64,000 nt of DNA from Avena insularis (lineage: Eukaryota > Streptophyta > Magnoliopsida > Poales > Poaceae), in assembly GCA_023614405.1 (NCBI GenBank), contig CM042684.1:468171650-468235649 (forward strand). The letters run 5' to 3'. The position numbers were made by a program, and so were the translations under genes. Each line of letters starts with the position of its first letter. The first letter of the stretch is position 1. Below, piece by piece: positions 11,702 through 23,848 of the stretch. Under the pieces are notes generated by a model that saw only the letters and a program-made list of their open reading frames with translations, was not told the origin of the DNA and searched no databases.

Positions 11702-11707
11702 TATAAA
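11702..11707 (+). promoter_or_regulatory. TATA box of the cystatin-like gene
   Basis: TATAAA in the context GCAATATAAAGGCCCCTAAT, about 100 bases before the start codon. The surrounding 60 bases are conserved in the copies at 33767, 59346 and, in part, 21675. Position and conservation support a core promoter. Confidence 0.65.
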
Positions 11708-11789
11708 GGCCCCTAATCGACGTATGTTATCTCCACTGCAAAAAACAACTTGGACCTTACAGATACAAACTTGAATACTTAGAACCAAG

Positions 11790-11813
11790 ATGTCATCCCA
11801 AGCCAAACCATGA
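11790..11813 (+). promoter_or_regulatory. Seven-codon upstream ORF overlapping the cystatin start codon
   Basis: An ATG at 11790 opens a 7-codon frame (MSSQAKP) whose TGA at 11811-11813 overlaps the main ATG at 11810-11812 as ATGA. This arrangement could limit initiation or allow termination-reinitiation. It is kept in copy 4a, lost by ATG to GTG in copy 3, and shifted into frame with the main start in copy 4b. The sequence is seen directly; a regulatory role is inference. Confidence 0.5.
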
Positions 11814-12127
11814 GAAATAGCCTCCAATTTGCTGTTGCCATTGTAGCCATTTACGGTATGACAGTTCTTGGTGCACGTTCACCAATCGATAACGATGATC
11901 CAGACGTCCAATGGCTTGGCAGGTGGGCGGTGGTGGTGCATGTCAAGCAGGCAAACGATGGGATCAAATTCGACAAAGTGTTGAGAGCCGAGATTGATGA
12001 GGAGTCGCCACTAGGAGTAATCATGTATCTCCTCATCGATGCAGCCAACCGAGATGGCAAGGATGCCGAGTACGAGGCGGTTCTTAACCAGGCGGCCACT
12101 CTCTTGTCCTTTAAGCCGGCTAACTGA
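11810..12127 (+). CDS. Phytocystatin-like secreted protein, copy 1 (intact frame)
   Basis: Cystatins inhibit papain-type cysteine proteases in the secretory pathway and apoplast. The 105-residue protein starts MRNSLQFAVAIVAIYG, a hydrophobic signal peptide of about 21 residues ending near LG-A. The mature part has LGRWAV in the place of the plant LARFAV motif, followed by HVKQANDGIKF, then LLIDAANRDGKDAEYEAV and the C-terminal LLSFKPAN, all matching the cystatin fold order (helix, then strands). Two inhibitory elements are missing: the QxVxG loop position reads DEESPLGV, and the Trp-containing second loop before SFKPAN is deleted. It is single-exon, with the TATA box at 11702 and a short upstream ORF. 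It is the only unbroken copy of five in the window. The family call is secure from motif order; inhibitory function is doubtful. Confidence 0.8.
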   Translation: MRNSLQFAVAIVAIYGMTVLGARSPIDNDDPDVQWLGRWAVVVHVKQANDGIKFDKVLRAEIDEESPLGVIMYLLIDAANRDGKDAEYEAVLNQAATLLSFKPAN

Positions 12128-12692
12128 GCAAAAATGCCATGATGATCATGTCGATCCAATAGATTTTTGACGGATCAAGCAATGTCAAGGTGATTTTCAT
12201 ATAGTGTGCATGTTATGGACTCAAATTTGGACCTATGAAGTTTCATGGTCATATGCATCCCCCACGAGCATCTCTCTCCTACTTTATCTCACACAACAAG
12301 CAATTTGGAGTACTTATTTTAATCATTTACTCATTACCAATTCATCATGGATCGGATCATCTCGCTCCAATCCAATGTCATACTATACATCAATTCCACC
12401 TACCGGCATTCCGCGAAACCACGAATCCACTCAGGGATCTGGTCCACGCAGGGGTAAGCTAGTCCATGACCGCAAAACATAACGGGGAATACTGACATGG
12501 CGGGCCAAGAAGAGTTGACCTAACGGCGGTATTTGAGTTCAACCGTTTTTCGTCTGGTTCAAACGACCGTTTGGCCGTTAGATTTGTATTCACCCCTATT
12601 TGACCCTTCTGGACAATTGGCGATTTTACTATTGTCCCTCCGCGTGATTGATGACAACTCAGATACCGCGGTGCGCTCACCCACCAAGTTTG
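12128..12692. repeat. 3' flank of cystatin 1, shared with the other copies
   Basis: Bases 12128-12430 align with 34201-34500 and 60025-60330 (TTTCATGGTCATATGCATCC, then AATTCATCATGGATCGG). Bases 12460-12687 have no match seen elsewhere in the window and no gene. The stretch ends at GTTTG, the target duplication of the BARE-like element. Confidence 0.65.
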
Positions 12693-14382
12693 TGAAGGGT
12701 TTCGCAGCATAGTAAATCAAAATTTTCTACGGAAGCGAACAGAGGGAAAGCCAAGATCTAATCTAGGAGATGCAAACAACGAGAGAGATTGGATTAGATC
12801 TTCATACCCTTGAAGATTCGCTGGCCAGGCGTTAAATCGGAGCGTGGGTGATGTAGTCGTGCTGCTTCTCCTCCTCGCGATCTGATCCGATCTAGCACCA
12901 CAAGTGGCGGTGCCTCGTGAGATGCACGTGCAGCACCTCGGCGTCTCCTCCTTCCTCGGACCAGCAAGTAGGGTGGAGAGATAGATTGGATCTACAACCA
13001 CGGCGTGGTGTATATGGTGGAGAATTTCTGCAGGCTTCGCCTACAAGCGATCGGGAGGGAGAGAGGAGGCGGCCAGGGCAACTAGGGTTTGGAGGAAGGT
13101 GTAGGTTGGGGGGGAGGGGGCGCACCAGCCCTCTATATATAGAGGGGGGGTGCGGCCAGCCCTTGCCCATCCTCCAAGCCTATCTCTAGTTTAAACGATT
13201 TAAACTTATCCCTTATCTAGAAACCCTATCTCTAGTTTAAACGAGTTTAAACTTATCTAGGATCGGCTGGGCCCTATGGGGCCTTGTGCCCTGGCCCAAT
13301 CTGGCCAGGACACTCCCTCATAGGCCCATGCCCTCCCGGAAGGTGGGGCCACGTTGGTCCCCTTCCGAAGGTTCTAGAAGCTTCCGGTACAATACCGATT
13401 AATCCGAACAATTCAACTCCAAAAACTGCCGCCTTATATGAATCTTATTCTCCGGACCACTCCGGAACCTCTCGTGATGTCCCGGATCCCATCCGAGACT
13501 CGAACAAAATTCATAAACCAAGTATCCAATCTATCCTAGCGTCGAGACACGTTAAGTGTGTGACCTGTGGGTTCGAGAATATGCGTACATGATCTTCTAT
13601 CAATAATCAACAATGGGTGCAGGCACCCATATTGACTCCCACACATTCATCGATGATCATATCGGATGAACCACGATGCCAGGATTCAATCAATCCCAAA
13701 TATATATTCCCTTCGTCTCGCGATATTTTAATAGCCAGAGAATCGATCGTCGGTATCGTCATACCTCGTTCAATCTAGTTCACAACAAGTACTTTACTCG
13801 TTCGTAATCCGATATCACTTTGTGATTAACTCCTTAACCACATGCTTGCAAGCGGTGTTGATATCGATTACGAGTGGGCCGAAGTATATCTCTCCGACTT
13901 GGGAGGACAAATCCCATCTCGATACATACAACCCAATGATACTTTCCGATTACACGAGAGACACCTTTATGATCACCCTCTCATAGGATGACGTTTGATG
14001 ACCTCAAAGCTTTCTTCCGATACCGAGTTGTATTATCTCATGGTCTAAGGAATACAATATTTGACATAAAAAAACTTCGCAAAGACGAACACGATGACAC
14101 GATCTAATTGCTTCGCTTAGTTTGGGTCTATCCACCATATCATTCTCCAATGATATGATCTCATTATCAATTGACAACTCATGTCTATGGTTAGGAAACC
14201 TTAACCATCATTGATCAATGAGCTAGTCCATAGAGGCGTACTAGGGACACGGTGTTGTTCACAAACCACACAAGTATTAAAGTTTCCGCTTAATACAATT
14301 CTAGCATGGAATATAAACTTTATCATGAACAAGAATTATAATAATAACATCTTTATTATTACCTCTAGGGCATAATTCAACA
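12693..14382 (-). repeat. 3' LTR of the BARE-like element
   Basis: 1690 bp, starting TGTTGAATTATGCCC in element sense (one base lost relative to the other LTR) and ending CGAAACCCTTCA. It contains a TATA-like CTCTATATATAGAGG at 13132-13146 and the sequence GTTTAAACTAGAGATAGG twice (near 13190 and 13235), as in the other LTR. Confidence 0.9.
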
Positions 14383-17300
14383 GTCTCCCACTTGCACTAG
14401 AGTCAATAATCTAGTTTACATCGGCAACAATCTCACACCCATGGCACCGAGGTGCTGATCATGTTTACGTGGAAGAGGTTTAGTCAATGGATCTGCGACA
14501 TTCAGATCTGTATGTACTTTGCTAATCTTCAGATCTCCATCTGCTATATAATCTCGGATTATATGAAACTTGCGGTTGATATGCTTGGTCTTTGGATGAT
14601 ATCTTGGTTCCTTAGCGAGTGCTATGGCACGGTGTTGTCACACAATATCTCCAAGGGTCCAATGCACTTGGAACCACGCCAAGCTCGATGATGAAGTTCT
14701 GATCCAAACTCCTTCACTTGGCACGCTTCTGCGGCAGCCATGTATTCCGCTTCTCAGAGATCCCGCGATCACGCTTTGCTTGCAGACTTCTCCAGCTCAC
14801 AGCTCCTCCATTCAAAATATACACGTATCACGTCTGAGATTTACAATCATCCTTGTCGTTCGAAACTAGCATCAACGTAACCTTTTCGACGAGTCGTTCA
14901 TCACCCCATAGACTAAGAACATTTCTTTAGTCCTATTTAGGTACCTTAGGATGTTCTTCACGGTGTCCGGTGTTCCACTCTGGATCACTTTGATATCTGC
15001 TCGTCAAACTAAGAGCATTGGACACATCCGGTCTAGTACACAAGATGGCATACATGATGGAACCTATGGCGAGGCATAAGGCACTTTGCTCATAGCTTTC
15101 CTATCATTTCTGAGCTGGACATCGAGCCTTGCTCAATATCTTACACGACAACATAGGCAATTGAACCTTTCAATGCCTTATCCATTCTCAACCTTTTCGT
15201 AACTTTGTCTAGGTATGTACTTTGGCTTAAAGCTATCAGCGTCTTTGTCTATCTCTATAGATTTTGATGCCCAATATATAAGCGGCTTCACCTAGGTCTT
15301 TCATTGAAAACACTTGTTCAAATAACTCTTCACATCGTTAAGCATGTCGATGTCATTTCCAATAATCAATATGTCATCCACATATAGTACGAAGCGTCCG
15401 AGCTCCCACTCACTTTCTTGTAGATGCAAGCTTCGTAGCAATTTGGAACAAATCCAAAGCTCTTGATCACTTGATCAAAACGAAGGTTCCAACTCCGAGA
15501 TGCTTGCTTGATCCATAAATGGAACGCTGAAGTTTGCATACTTTATCAAGATCCTTAGGATCGACAAAACCTTGGGTTGCATCATATACAACTCTTCATC
15601 AATGTTGCCATTGAGGAAAGCGATCTTGACATCCATTTGCCATATTTCATAATCATGAAGCGCAGCAATTGCTAATAAAATCCGAATGGACTTAAACATC
15701 GCCACGGAGAAAGTCTCATCGTAGTCAACACCTTGAACTTGTCGAAAACCTTTCGCAACAAGCCGTGCTTTATAAGCGGTAACATTACCATCCGTGTCCG
15801 TTTTCTTCTTGAAGATCCATTTGCACTCAACGGCCTTTCGTGCTAGGAGGGTCCACCAAAGTCCATACTTGGTTTTCGCTCATGGATCCCAATTCGGTTC
15901 ATGGCTTCTAGCCATTTCTCGAGTCTGGGCTCATCATCGCTTCCTCATAGTTCATAGGTTCATTGTCTTCTACTAACAAGACAGTCAGACAGGTTGCCGT
16001 ACCACTCGGGAGGGCACGCGACCTTGTCGACTGCGACGCTCAAGAGCGAGATCGTCCAAGCTTCATGATCCTTGTCATTAGCTTCCTCTATTGTTGGTGC
16101 GGTGACCTGGAACAATTTCAGGTCTTTGCGCTACTCTCCAATTCAAGAGAAGGTTCAATAACCTCGTCTAGCTCTACTTTCCTCCCACTCACTTCTTTTC
16201 GAGAGAAACTCCTTCTCAAGAAAGGAACCGTTCTTCGACAAACACTTTGCCTTCGGTTACGTGATAGAAGGTATACCCAATAGTTTCCTTAGGGTATCCT
16301 ATGAAGACGATTTCTCGCTTTGGGTTCGAGCTTGTCCGGCATCAACTTCTTGACGTAAGCTTCGCATCCCCAAACTTTAAGAAACGACAACTTAGGTTTA
16401 GCACCAAACCACAGTTCATACGGTGTCGTCTCAACGGATTAGATGGAGCCCTATTTAAAGTGAATGCAGCGGTTTCTAATGCATAACCCCAAAATGATAA
16501 CGGCAAATCAGTAAGAGACATCATCGATCGGACCATATCTAATAGGGTTCGATTCCGGCGTTCAGACACACCATTGCGCTGTGGTGTTCCAGGTGGCGTG
16601 AGTTGTGAAACGATTCCACTTGCTTTGAGATGCGTGAGAAAATCATAACTCAAATATTCGCCCCCACGATCGGATCGTAGAAACTTAATCTTTCTGTTAC
16701 GATGGTTCTCTACTTCATTCTGAAATTCTTTGAACTTTTCAAACGTTTCAGATTTATGTTTCATTAAATAGATATACCCATATCTACTTAAGTCATCGGT
16801 AAAAGTGAGAAAATAGCGATATCCACCGGCGTCGAAACACTCATCGGTCGCATACATCGGTATGTATGATTTCCAATAAGTCCATTGCTCGCTCCATCAT
16901 ACCGAGAACGGGTTTTGATCATCTTGCCCATGAGGCATGGTTCGCATGTGTCAAATGATTCAAAATCAAGAGACTCCAAAAGTCCATCGAATGGAGTTTC
17001 TTCATCGCTTTACACCAATATGACCTGAGCAGCGATTGCCACAAATAAGTAGTATTATCACTATCTACTTTGCATCTCTTAGCCTCAATGTTATGGATGT
17101 GTGTTTCATCCCTTTCGAGATTTAGAAGAAATAAACCACTCACAAGAGGTGCATGACCATAAAAGATGTTACTCATATAAATAGAACAACCATTATTCTC
17201 CGATTTAAATGAATAACCGTCTTGCAATAAACACGATCCAGAAATAATGTTCATGCTCAACGCAGTACATAATAACATTTATTAAGGTTTAAAACTAATC

Positions 17301-18334
17301 CCGAAGGTAAAACTAAGGAGAGCGTGCTGACGGCCATCACATCAACTCTTGATCCGTTGCCAACGCGCATCGTCACCTCATCCCTCGCAAGCCGCCGTCT
17401 ATTCCGCAGCTCCTGTTTCGAGTTACAAATATTAGCAACTGAACCGGTATCAAATACCCAGGCACTACAACGAGGGCTAGTAAGGAAAACATCAATAACA
17501 TGTATATCAAATATACCTTTGATGGTGCTAGCCTTCTTGTCCGCTAAGTACTTGAGACGATTGCTTCCAAAGGACCCTTGTCCTTGCAATAGAAGCACTC
17601 GATGTCCGCTTAGGTCCGCATTTGAGCTTCTTCTCAGCAGGGGCAACGCGCTTGCCGCCGCTTTTCTTGAAGGGCTTTTTTGCACCTTTACCTTTCTTAA
17701 AGGAGGCTTGTTGACCATCAACACATGATTATCCTTCTTGATGTCCACCTTCGCAGCCTTTAGCTTTGCGAAGAGCTCGGTGATCGTATCAGTGGAACCA
17801 ATCTGATTATGAGTCACTACAAAACTTTTGTAGCTGGGAGGGAGTGATTGCAGAACCCTGTCAATCTTGAGCTCCTCTGGAATCATGATCCGAGTTGCTC
17901 AAGGCGTTGAGTGTAGCCCGACATCTTAATGGCGTGCTCACTAACGGAACTCCCTTCCTCCATCTTGCAGTTAAAGAACTTCTCGGAGATCTCATATCTC
18001 TCAGAACGGGCCTGAGTCTGAAACATGGTTTTCAACTCTTCGAGAATCTCAAAGGGCCCGGGATAGTTTTCAAAACGATTTTGAAGTTTCGGTTCCATAG
18101 CAAACAACATGGTGCTCTTAATCACACCATAATCATCTTTGCGCGACTGATAGACAGCTTTCTCATCAGCGATTCTGACGAGGGGTCACCTAATGCTTTC
18201 CCAAGGACATAGTCCTTTTGTCCGCCAGACAGAATGATTCTTAGATTGCGGAACCAGTTGGTGAAGTTAGACCCATTGTTTCTAAGCTTTTCTTTCTCAG
18301 CAAAAATGTTGAAGTTGAAGTTGGACTTGGCCAT
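14383..18334 (-). pseudogene. Degraded gag-pol of the BARE-like element
   Basis: Read right to left: gag starts at 18334 (MAKSNFNFNIFAEKEKL), with FTNWFRNLRIIL and IKMSGYTQRLEQLG. The protease motif WVFDTGSVANICNS is near 17460. The integrase core lies at 16340-16860, with FLRSDRGGEYLS and NGVSERRNRTLLDMVRSMMS. Reverse transcriptase has QMDVKIAFLNGNIDEELYM near 15620 and YVDDILIIGND at about 15373-15384. An RNase H remnant follows towards 14500. At least six frame changes split the polyprotein, so it is not functional. Domain order gag-PR-INT-RT-RH confirms copia. Confidence 0.9.
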
Positions 18335-19537
18335 GTGATCTACAGTATTTGCAAGTACAATTTAGACTATGTTCATGATAAATAGTTCAACTTAATCAAA
18401 TTACTAGATGAACTCCCACTAAATTCAACATCCCTCAAGTTGTTTAGTGAACACGATCCAAATTCACCACACCTAATCCGATCATCACGAGAAGAGATGT
18501 GGTTTCAATGGTGGACAACGAAGTGTCGATCATATCATTCATATGACTCATGCTTAACCTTTCGGTTCTTGTGTTCCGAGGCCATGTCTGTACATGCTAG
18601 GCTCGTCAAGCTAGACCCAAGTATTTCCGCGTGTGCAAAACTGGCTTGCACCCGTTGTATGTGAGCGTAGAGTCTATAGCACCCGATCATCACGTGATGC
18701 TTGGACACGACGAACTTTCATAGCGGTGCATACTTGGGGAGAACACAGTTTTATCTTGATCTTTAAGTGAGGAATCATCTTATAATGCTACCGCGATCTA
18801 AGCATAATAAGATACATAAAAGGATAAACATCAGATGCATATAACTTTATGTGACATGGTATAGCCAATCTTCGCGCAATGATCTCCATCTTGTGCGTTC
18901 CGGCATGATCTCCATCACTTCACCATGATTGCCTCCACCACGAATAGCAACTACAACTATTGCTAACTACTTAGCGATAAAGTGAAGCTATTACATGGCG
19001 TATAAGAAGTTGACTCAGGTCATACACAATTATAAAGACAACCATATGGCTCCTGCCGGTTGTGTACTCATCGACATGCAAGTCGTGAAACATTACAAAA
19101 CATGATCATCGCATACATTATACACATCACATCTTGGGCCATACCATATCACGAGAAAACACTCCTGCAAAAACAAGTTAGACGCCTCTACTTTGTTGTT
19201 GCATGTTTCGTGGCTTATGGGAGTAGATGCTAAGAACGATTCTTACCTACGGAAAGCCACAACGGTGATATTATGGTTGCCAAACTCGGTGTTAATCCCA
19301 TGACAACTATAGTGAGAGCCGGCATCCACCACCGCATGTGTGGAACAAGCCACACGTCAAGTGCGGAGCCGGTCTCATGACGGCGTCGCGTAAGGTTGGC
19401 CTGGACCGCTTCAATCTCACTATCCGCGTCATAAGAAGAACACAAACAAGAGGCTTGCAGAAAACATCAACGCGCAACAACCATGTTGCGTTCTACTCGT
19501 GAAACACATCTACACATAGATCTAGCTCGATACCCTT
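18335..19537 (-). other. Untranslated leader of the BARE-like element
   Basis: Between gag and the 5' LTR; no coding frame of interest. It includes the degenerate primer site (about 19521-19537). A long leader is normal for this group. Confidence 0.7.
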
Positions 19538-21221
19538 TGAAGGGTTTCGGCATAGTAAATCAAAATTTTCTCTGAGCGAGCAGGAAAGCCAAGATCTAAT
19601 CTAGGAGATGCAAACAACGAGAGAGATTGGATTAGATCTTCATACCCTTGAAGATTACGCATGAACGTTAATTCGGAACGTGGGTGATGTAGTCGTACTT
19701 CTCTCCTCCTCGCGATCCGATCCGATCTAGCACCACAAGTGGCGGTGCCTCCGTGAGATGCACACGTGCAGCACCTCGTCGTCTCCTCCTTCCTCGGACC
19801 AGCAAGTAGGGTGGAGAGATAGATTGTATCTACAATGCGACGGCGCGGTGTATATGGTGGAGAATTTCTGCAGCAGGGCTTCGCCTACAAACAGTCGGGA
19901 GGGAGAGAGGAAGGCAGCAGGGCTACTAGGGTTTGGAGGAAGGTGTAGGTTGGGGGAGGCGCACCAGCCCTCTATATATAGAGGGGTGCGGCCAGCCCTG
20001 CCCATCCTCCAAGCCTATCTCTAGTTTAAACGATTTAAACTTATCCCTTATCTAGAAACCCTATCTCTAGTTTAAACGAGTTTAAACTTATCTAGGATCG
20101 GCTGGGCCCTATGGGGCCTTGTGCCCTGGCCCAATGCGCCAGGACACTCCCTCATAGGCCCATGCCCCTCCGGAAGGTGGGGCCACGTTGGTCCCTTCGG
20201 AAGGTTCTAGAAGCTTCGATATAACCGATTAATCCGAACAATTCAACTCCAAAAACTGCCGCCTTATATGAATCTTATTCTCCGGACCACTCCGAACCTC
20301 TCGTGATGTCCCGGATCCCATCCGAGACTCGAACAAAATTCATAAACCAAGTATCCAATCTATCCTAGCGTCGAGACACGTTAAGTGTGTGACCTGCTGG
20401 TTCGAGAATATGCAGACATGATCTTCTATCAATAATTAACAGCGGGTGCAGGCACCCATATTGACTCCCACACATTCATCGATGATCATATCGGATGAAC
20501 CATGATGTCAGGATTCAATCAATCCCATATATATATTCCCTTCGTCTCGCGATATTTTACTTGCCTGAGATTCGATCGTCGGTATCGTCATACCTAGTTC
20601 AATCTCGTTCACAGCAAGTACTTTACTCGTTCCGTAATCCGATATCACTTTGTGATTAACTCCTTAACCACATGCTTGCAAGCGGTGTTGATATCGATTA
20701 CCGAGTGGGCCCGAAGTATATCTCTCTGACTTGGGAGGGACAAATCCCATCTCGATACATACAACCCAACAGATACTTTCCGATTACCTGAGAGACACCT
20801 TTATGATCACCCTCTCATAGGATGACGTTTGATGACCTCAAAGCTTTCTTCCGATACCAGGGAGTTGTATTATCTCATGGTCTAAGGAATACAATATTTG
20901 ACATAAAAAAAACTTCGCAAAGACGAACACGATGACACGATCTAATTGCTTCGCTTAGTTTGGGTCTATCTACCATATCATTCTCCAATGATATGATCTC
21001 ATTATCAATTGACAACTCATGTCTATGGTTAGGAAACCTTAACCATCATTGATCAATGAGCTAGTCCATAGAGGCGTACTAGGGACACGGTGTTGTTCAC
21101 AAACCACACAAGTATTAAAGTTTCCGCTTAATACAATTCTAGCATGGAATATAAACTTTATCATGAACAAGAATTATAATAATAACATCTTTATTATTGC
21201 CTCTAGGGCATAATTCCAACA
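19538..21221 (-). repeat. 5' LTR of the BARE-like element
   Basis: 1684 bp, from TGTTGGAATTATGCCC (at 21221 on the minus strand) to CGAAACCCTTCA (19538). A TATA-like CTCTATATATAGAGG lies at 19970-19984. Confidence 0.92.
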
Positions 21222-21226
21222 GTTTG

Positions 21227-21747
21227 GTACCGCAAACGAACATTCCCGTTACTAGAGTACCCAATATTACATATTTTTTGACCTAGTATATTATATATCT
21301 GGATTCAGGTATGATATATGCTACGCGGTATGCCATGATGCGATAGGCTCATCCATGCAACTACAGGGAATAGATGCAACGTAGCCTATTAGCTGGAATA
21401 CAAGCTGTCAGGACGGTATGATTTTTTTTAATTGCTAGCTCAATCTAGTATTAACCATCAATGAATCCCATCAAATCTTGAGCGGTATTTCTTTGGGGAC
21501 AGATCACTCCTTTAAACCATAATTGATCCCAAAAGTCATGTAAATCATTTTTGCTAAATTTAGAGAGTTTATATAGAGACGTGGAGAAGATTTAATACAC
21601 AGCTAATGAATCCTTTCGAAAATAGAAATATTTTAGCCATTTGTTGGCAAAACAGCTAGGCCTAAGAGCAATATAAACACCCCTAATCGTCGTCTGTTAT
21701 CTCTCCTGCAAAAAACAACTTGGACCTTACAGATACAAACTTGCAAT
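21227..21747. repeat. Upstream region of cystatin copy 2
   Basis: It aligns with 11190-11770 (GTATGATATATGCTACGCGG, then GGACAGATCACTCCTTTAAA, then ACAACTTGGACCTTACAGAT). A deletion then joins TTGCAATA directly to the middle of the signal-peptide coding sequence, removing the start codon. Confidence 0.75.
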
Positions 21748-21843
21748 ATTTGTTGTTGCTGTTGTAGCCATTTACGCCATGACAGTTCTTGGTGCACGTT
21801 CGCCAATAGACAACAACAATCCAGACGTCCAATGGCTTGGCAG
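21748..21843 (+). pseudogene. Phytocystatin-like copy 2, start and 3' part missing
   Basis: The remaining text reads VVAVVAIYAMTVLGARSPI, then DNNNPDVQWLG. The start codon and first residues are deleted, and a copia LTR beginning TGTTGGAAT cuts the gene at the codon after LG, just before RWAV. Not functional. Confidence 0.85.
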
Positions 21844-22482
21844 TGTTGGAATTTCCACGGATCGATCATATCAGATTAGACAAACGCACATGCTCGAAAA
21901 CAAATCTTATGGCCAAGGTCTCGTATCGTGCTTTTTTTTTTCTCAATATCTCTCGGTACAACTTCTCGCAGCACACCACCGTGTATATATATACACGGCC
22001 AGCCTGAGACCAACGTCCTAATCCTACTCTAACACGAGCAGACTAGACTAGGAAACACTTACCTAAACTAACACATACTACTAACACCACACAGACACAC
22101 ATAGTCCTAGTGCTACTCGGACATGGCAAGCTACAACTAGCTAGCTAGCTCATGAATCCCATCCGACTAGTACTAGACTAGAAACAATCTAATTAGCAAA
22201 CCCAATTAGACTCAAACTCACTAGGGCAAAATTATTTCCAACAATCTCCCCCTAATCTTGAACTTCCCACTCGCACTTTTCCTGATCTTAAGTTGGTGTC
22301 TTCCTGTGCTTTCTTGATCTTGACCTATTGCAGATTCACAACATAGACCCCTCGACTCAACGTGTCACTTCTGGACTACCAGCCCACGCTGCCGCATCTT
22401 AGCGTGCCACATGCAGACTAAACGCATAGCCTCATACAGGAACTCATCTTGACCGACCCACGTCCAGCTTCACGTTGGTCTT
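21844..22482 (-). mobile_element. Copia-type retrotransposon remnant: 3' LTR and short internal piece
   Basis: The LTR spans 21844-22243, with inverted ends TGTTGGAA...TTCCAACA. In element sense it is preceded by the polypurine tract AGATTAGGGGGAGAT (complement of 22244-22258). About 240 bp of internal sequence remain, then host block Q resumes at about 22483. The 5' part of the element and the rest of cystatin 2 are gone, so a deletion followed the insertion. Confidence 0.85.
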
Positions 22483-23450
22483 CGGGTTTCTATTACATTC
22501 GAGATTGCTTCTTATCCAGTGTGCTAGCTAGCATGTAAAATATAAAATTGGTGGTAACGAGTAATGATAAGAATTTGTATCTGTCTACTGTGATGAAAAA
22601 TGGAGTGCTATATGTAACCCAGAAAACACTATCACTCGAATAAAGGTTGGTGGAGAATTTATTTTATTCAGTGGTAATTGTCCTTTAGTAGAGCCATATG
22701 TGCAGTCTCAGAGGACGTGTTACCTTTGCTGATACATATTTTAACCCTAGAAAGCATGTAATGTATAAGATTGGTGGTAATGAGAAATGATAAGAATTTG
22801 TATCTCTCTACGGCTATGAAAATAATGGAGTGCTATAAGTAGCCCAAAAAACACTATCACTCGAATAAAGGTTGGTGAAGAATTTATTTTATTCAGTGAT
22901 GATTGTCCTTGAGCTATATATATGTAGTCTCACGAGATGTGTTACCTTTGCGGACACAGATTTTAACCCTAGAAAGCTAATTGAGAAACCTGTGTCACAT
23001 GTTACTAGAGTACCCTAAATTACACTAAGGAGACACAGCTAGCTTTATTCAAACTTGAGGAAATACACTACCCTTGGTCAAACTCTCAAACTTGAGTTGT
23101 TTCCTCGCCATCTTCTTTTTTGGGGGGGACTTCCTCTCCAGCTATGCATTACATGCCTAGGACCGGTCCATCAAATTTCCCACTCATCCAGCCTAAGCGA
23201 GCCCAGCTGCCCAGCGCCTCTCCTGCTCCAAGCGCAGTATCCTCTACCAAATCTTACTGCGACAAGTGCGACGCACTAGTCACATGACCGTAGCAGACCT
23301 TCACTAGCACACCGGCGCCGGTACGGGATACCGTCTGCCGCAGTTTTCGTTGTAGCTCCTGGCATCCCTGCCGTCTCGACACCGTCCACAATCTCGACCA
23401 TTGGGCCTTTGTTGAAGTGACGGGCTTGATGAGCGTGTTTTTTTTACCAG
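22483..23450. repeat. Duplicated Q blocks (tandem pair) and block R
   Basis: Q occurs twice head to tail: about 22520-22754 and 22755-22985 both run from GCATGTAA through AATAAAGGTTGGTG to TTTTAACCCTAGAAAGC. Block R (about 23055-23445) aligns with 57980-58290: CTACCCTTGGTCAAACTC, then TTGAGTTGTTTCCTCGCCA, then AAGTGACGGGCTTGATGAGC. R has no frame that holds across both copies and no recognised domain. Confidence 0.75.
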
Positions 23451-23452
23451 TA

Positions 23453-23830
23453 CTCCCTCTGTTTTAAACTATAAGATGTTTTAGCTTTGTGAAAGAAGTG
23501 TATCTAGACATATTTTAGTGTGTAGGGTGCTCCTGTTACGGGTTACTTCGAATGAAATCCTCACTAGACTAAGCATAAGCGAAAACGCGGTCGAGAGTAA
23601 GCAATCCCCTTTGTTAGCGGTTGAGTCATGATCAAAAATATTGCGAAAGAAAGTGAAATGTCCTATGGTCATCCCGGGTAATTCACGATGTCTTCATTTT
23701 ATGTATCCATGTTGACTCGTTTTTGGTGTATTAATAATTCGTTGTACTACACTGGATAAACCTACACTAAAATGTGTCTAGATACACTCCTTTCACAAAA
23801 CTAAAACATCTTATTTTAAAACAGAGGGAG
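23453..23830. mobile_element. Stowaway-type MITE, 378 bp
   Basis: Ends CTCCCTCTGTTTTAAACTAT and ...TATTTTAAAACAGAGGGAG are inverted repeats with TA on both sides (23451-23452, 23831-23832). The inner 230 bp is not palindromic and may be a secondary insert. The sister site at about 58750 lacks it. Confidence 0.88.
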
Positions 23831-23848
23831 TATATTATATATCTGGAT

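Larger units (their letters stand above)
12693..21221 (-). mobile_element. Complete BARE/Angela/WIS-like copia LTR retrotransposon
   Basis: The 8529-bp element has two LTRs (12693-14382 and 19538-21221) and a perfect 5-bp target duplication GTTTG (12688-12692, 21222-21226). In element orientation the LTR begins TGTTGGAATTATGCCC, preceded by the polypurine tract AAGTGGGAGAC. Both are signatures of the BARE/Angela/WIS group. The primer site next to the 5' LTR, GGGTATCGAGC, is a degraded tRNA-Met site. Length and LTR size are close to BARE-1. The LTRs differ by many substitutions and short indels, so the insertion is old. Confidence 0.93.

Noticed and set aside
23055..23440. Protease inhibitor or other gene in block R
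   Set aside because: Short Cys-containing frames appear, but they do not persist between the two R copies and have no family pattern.
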